Shown here in pieces: positions 6,166-6,324 of a DNA stretch of 6,324 bases; positions within the stretch are counted from its first letter, which is position 1, and each line of letters starts with the position of its first letter. The notes under the pieces were generated by a model that ran no database searches, was not told where the DNA came from, and saw only the letters and a list, made by a program, of their open reading frames with translations. Location of the stretch: the NCBI GenBank assembly GCA_007130445.1, contig SLSM01000066.1:1-6324 (forward strand), read 5' to 3'. Source of the stretch: Trueperaceae bacterium (GTDB lineage: Bacteria; Deinococcota; Deinococci; Deinococcales; Trueperaceae). The position numbers and the translations under genes are program-made.

Positions 6166-6324
6166 CTCGGCACCTCACGGCCCAGCCGGCCGGTCTCGAT
6201 CAGGCGCGTCGCGGCGATGGTGATCACGAAGTTCAGCAGGCCGTACACGATGGCGACGTCGAGCAGGTAGCTGGGGCCCCGGATCGCCGCGAGCAGCGCC
6301 AGGACCACGAGCGTCTTCACGCCG
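6162..6324 (-). CDS. mrpF: MrpF/MnhF antiporter subunit, C-terminal part (5' end outside window)
   Basis: Partial gene: the last 53 codons and a TGA stop are visible, and the start lies beyond base 6324. MrpF is a small membrane protein, usually about 90 residues with three helices, of the Mrp cation/H+ antiporter complex. The visible part holds one helix ending in LVVLALLAAI, a short loop (RGPS), then a second helix beginning YLLDVAIVYGLLNFVITIAA and a basic tail (TRLIETGRLGREVPR). The 'lDvAivyallnFv' pattern with its Asp is typical of the MrpF C-terminus. Its stop overlaps the mrpG start as ATGA (6162-6165), which suggests translational coupling. The F-G order is the normal one in Mrp and Mbh operons, so the assignment rests on both motif and position. 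The missing N-terminal part should carry the first helix and part of the second. Confidence 0.88.
   Translation of the reverse strand, partial: GVKTLVVLALLAAIRGPSYLLDVAIVYGLLNFVITIAATRLIETGRLGREVPR
6171..6176 (-). promoter_or_regulatory. Ribosome binding site of mrpG
   Basis: GAGGTG lies five bases before the mrpG ATG at 6165, within the last codons of mrpF. It supports this start over any other and fits coupled translation across the ATGA overlap. Confidence 0.65.

Noticed and set aside
5597..6178. Longer 193-residue version of the MbhD-like gene
   Set aside because: The extra N-terminal 112 residues are Arg/Gly-rich sequence read out of frame through mrpG. The ATG at 5842 gives the family length and an ATGA overlap.
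1..6324. CRISPR array, tRNA, rRNA, insertion sequence or phage elements
   Set aside because: I saw no direct-repeat/spacer pattern, RNA-gene signature, transposase motif or terminal inverted repeats. The full length is explained by coding sequence.
1..6324. Complex I (nuo) operon
   Set aside because: The large subunits are NuoM/NuoN-like, but the small neighbours are MrpF, MrpG, MbhD/E, MrpB and MrpC families, with no NuoA, H, I or J or peripheral subunits visible.

Overview
The whole window is one minus-strand operon for a multisubunit Mrp/Mnh-type cation/proton antiporter, a relative of the membrane arm of complex I and of membrane-bound hydrogenases. The DNA is very GC-rich (about 70% by eye), with tightly packed genes, GTG as well as ATG starts, and TGA at all seven visible stops. 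This suggests a high-GC bacterium, for example a myxobacterial/deltaproteobacterial, actinobacterial or similar environmental lineage. The sequence does not settle the phylum.

Transcription runs from high to low coordinates. In that order the genes are: the C-terminal end of mrpF (6324-6162); mrpG (6165-5839); a small DUF4040/MbhD-like subunit (5842-5597); a fusion of an MbhE-like segment to an MrpB domain (5600-4863); mrpC, a NuoK-like subunit (4866-4516); mrpD, a NuoM/NuoN-like antiporter subunit (4519-3029); a second antiporter-like subunit (3027-1495); and a third one (1498 to past base 1). Six of the seven junctions are 4-base ATGA or GTGA overlaps, and the seventh has a 1-base gap. There is no intergenic space, and I saw no internal promoter or terminator, no RNA gene and no convincing plus-strand gene.

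The small subunits (F, G, the MbhD/MbhE pieces, B, C) would form the membrane scaffold and the probable cation path. The three large 14-helix-type subunits carry the buried Glu/Lys pairs used for proton translocation. The layout differs from the textbook seven-gene mrpABCDEFG operon: the visible part has no full-length NuoL-like MrpA, the C-terminal half of MrpA appears as separate MbhD-like and MbhE-like pieces (as in archaeal Mbh/Mbx clusters), and there are three large antiporter-type subunits in a row. The last two look like diverged paralogs of each other. The final one lacks the central TM8 lysine that the other two keep. An upstream mrpE and any further downstream partner lie outside the window.
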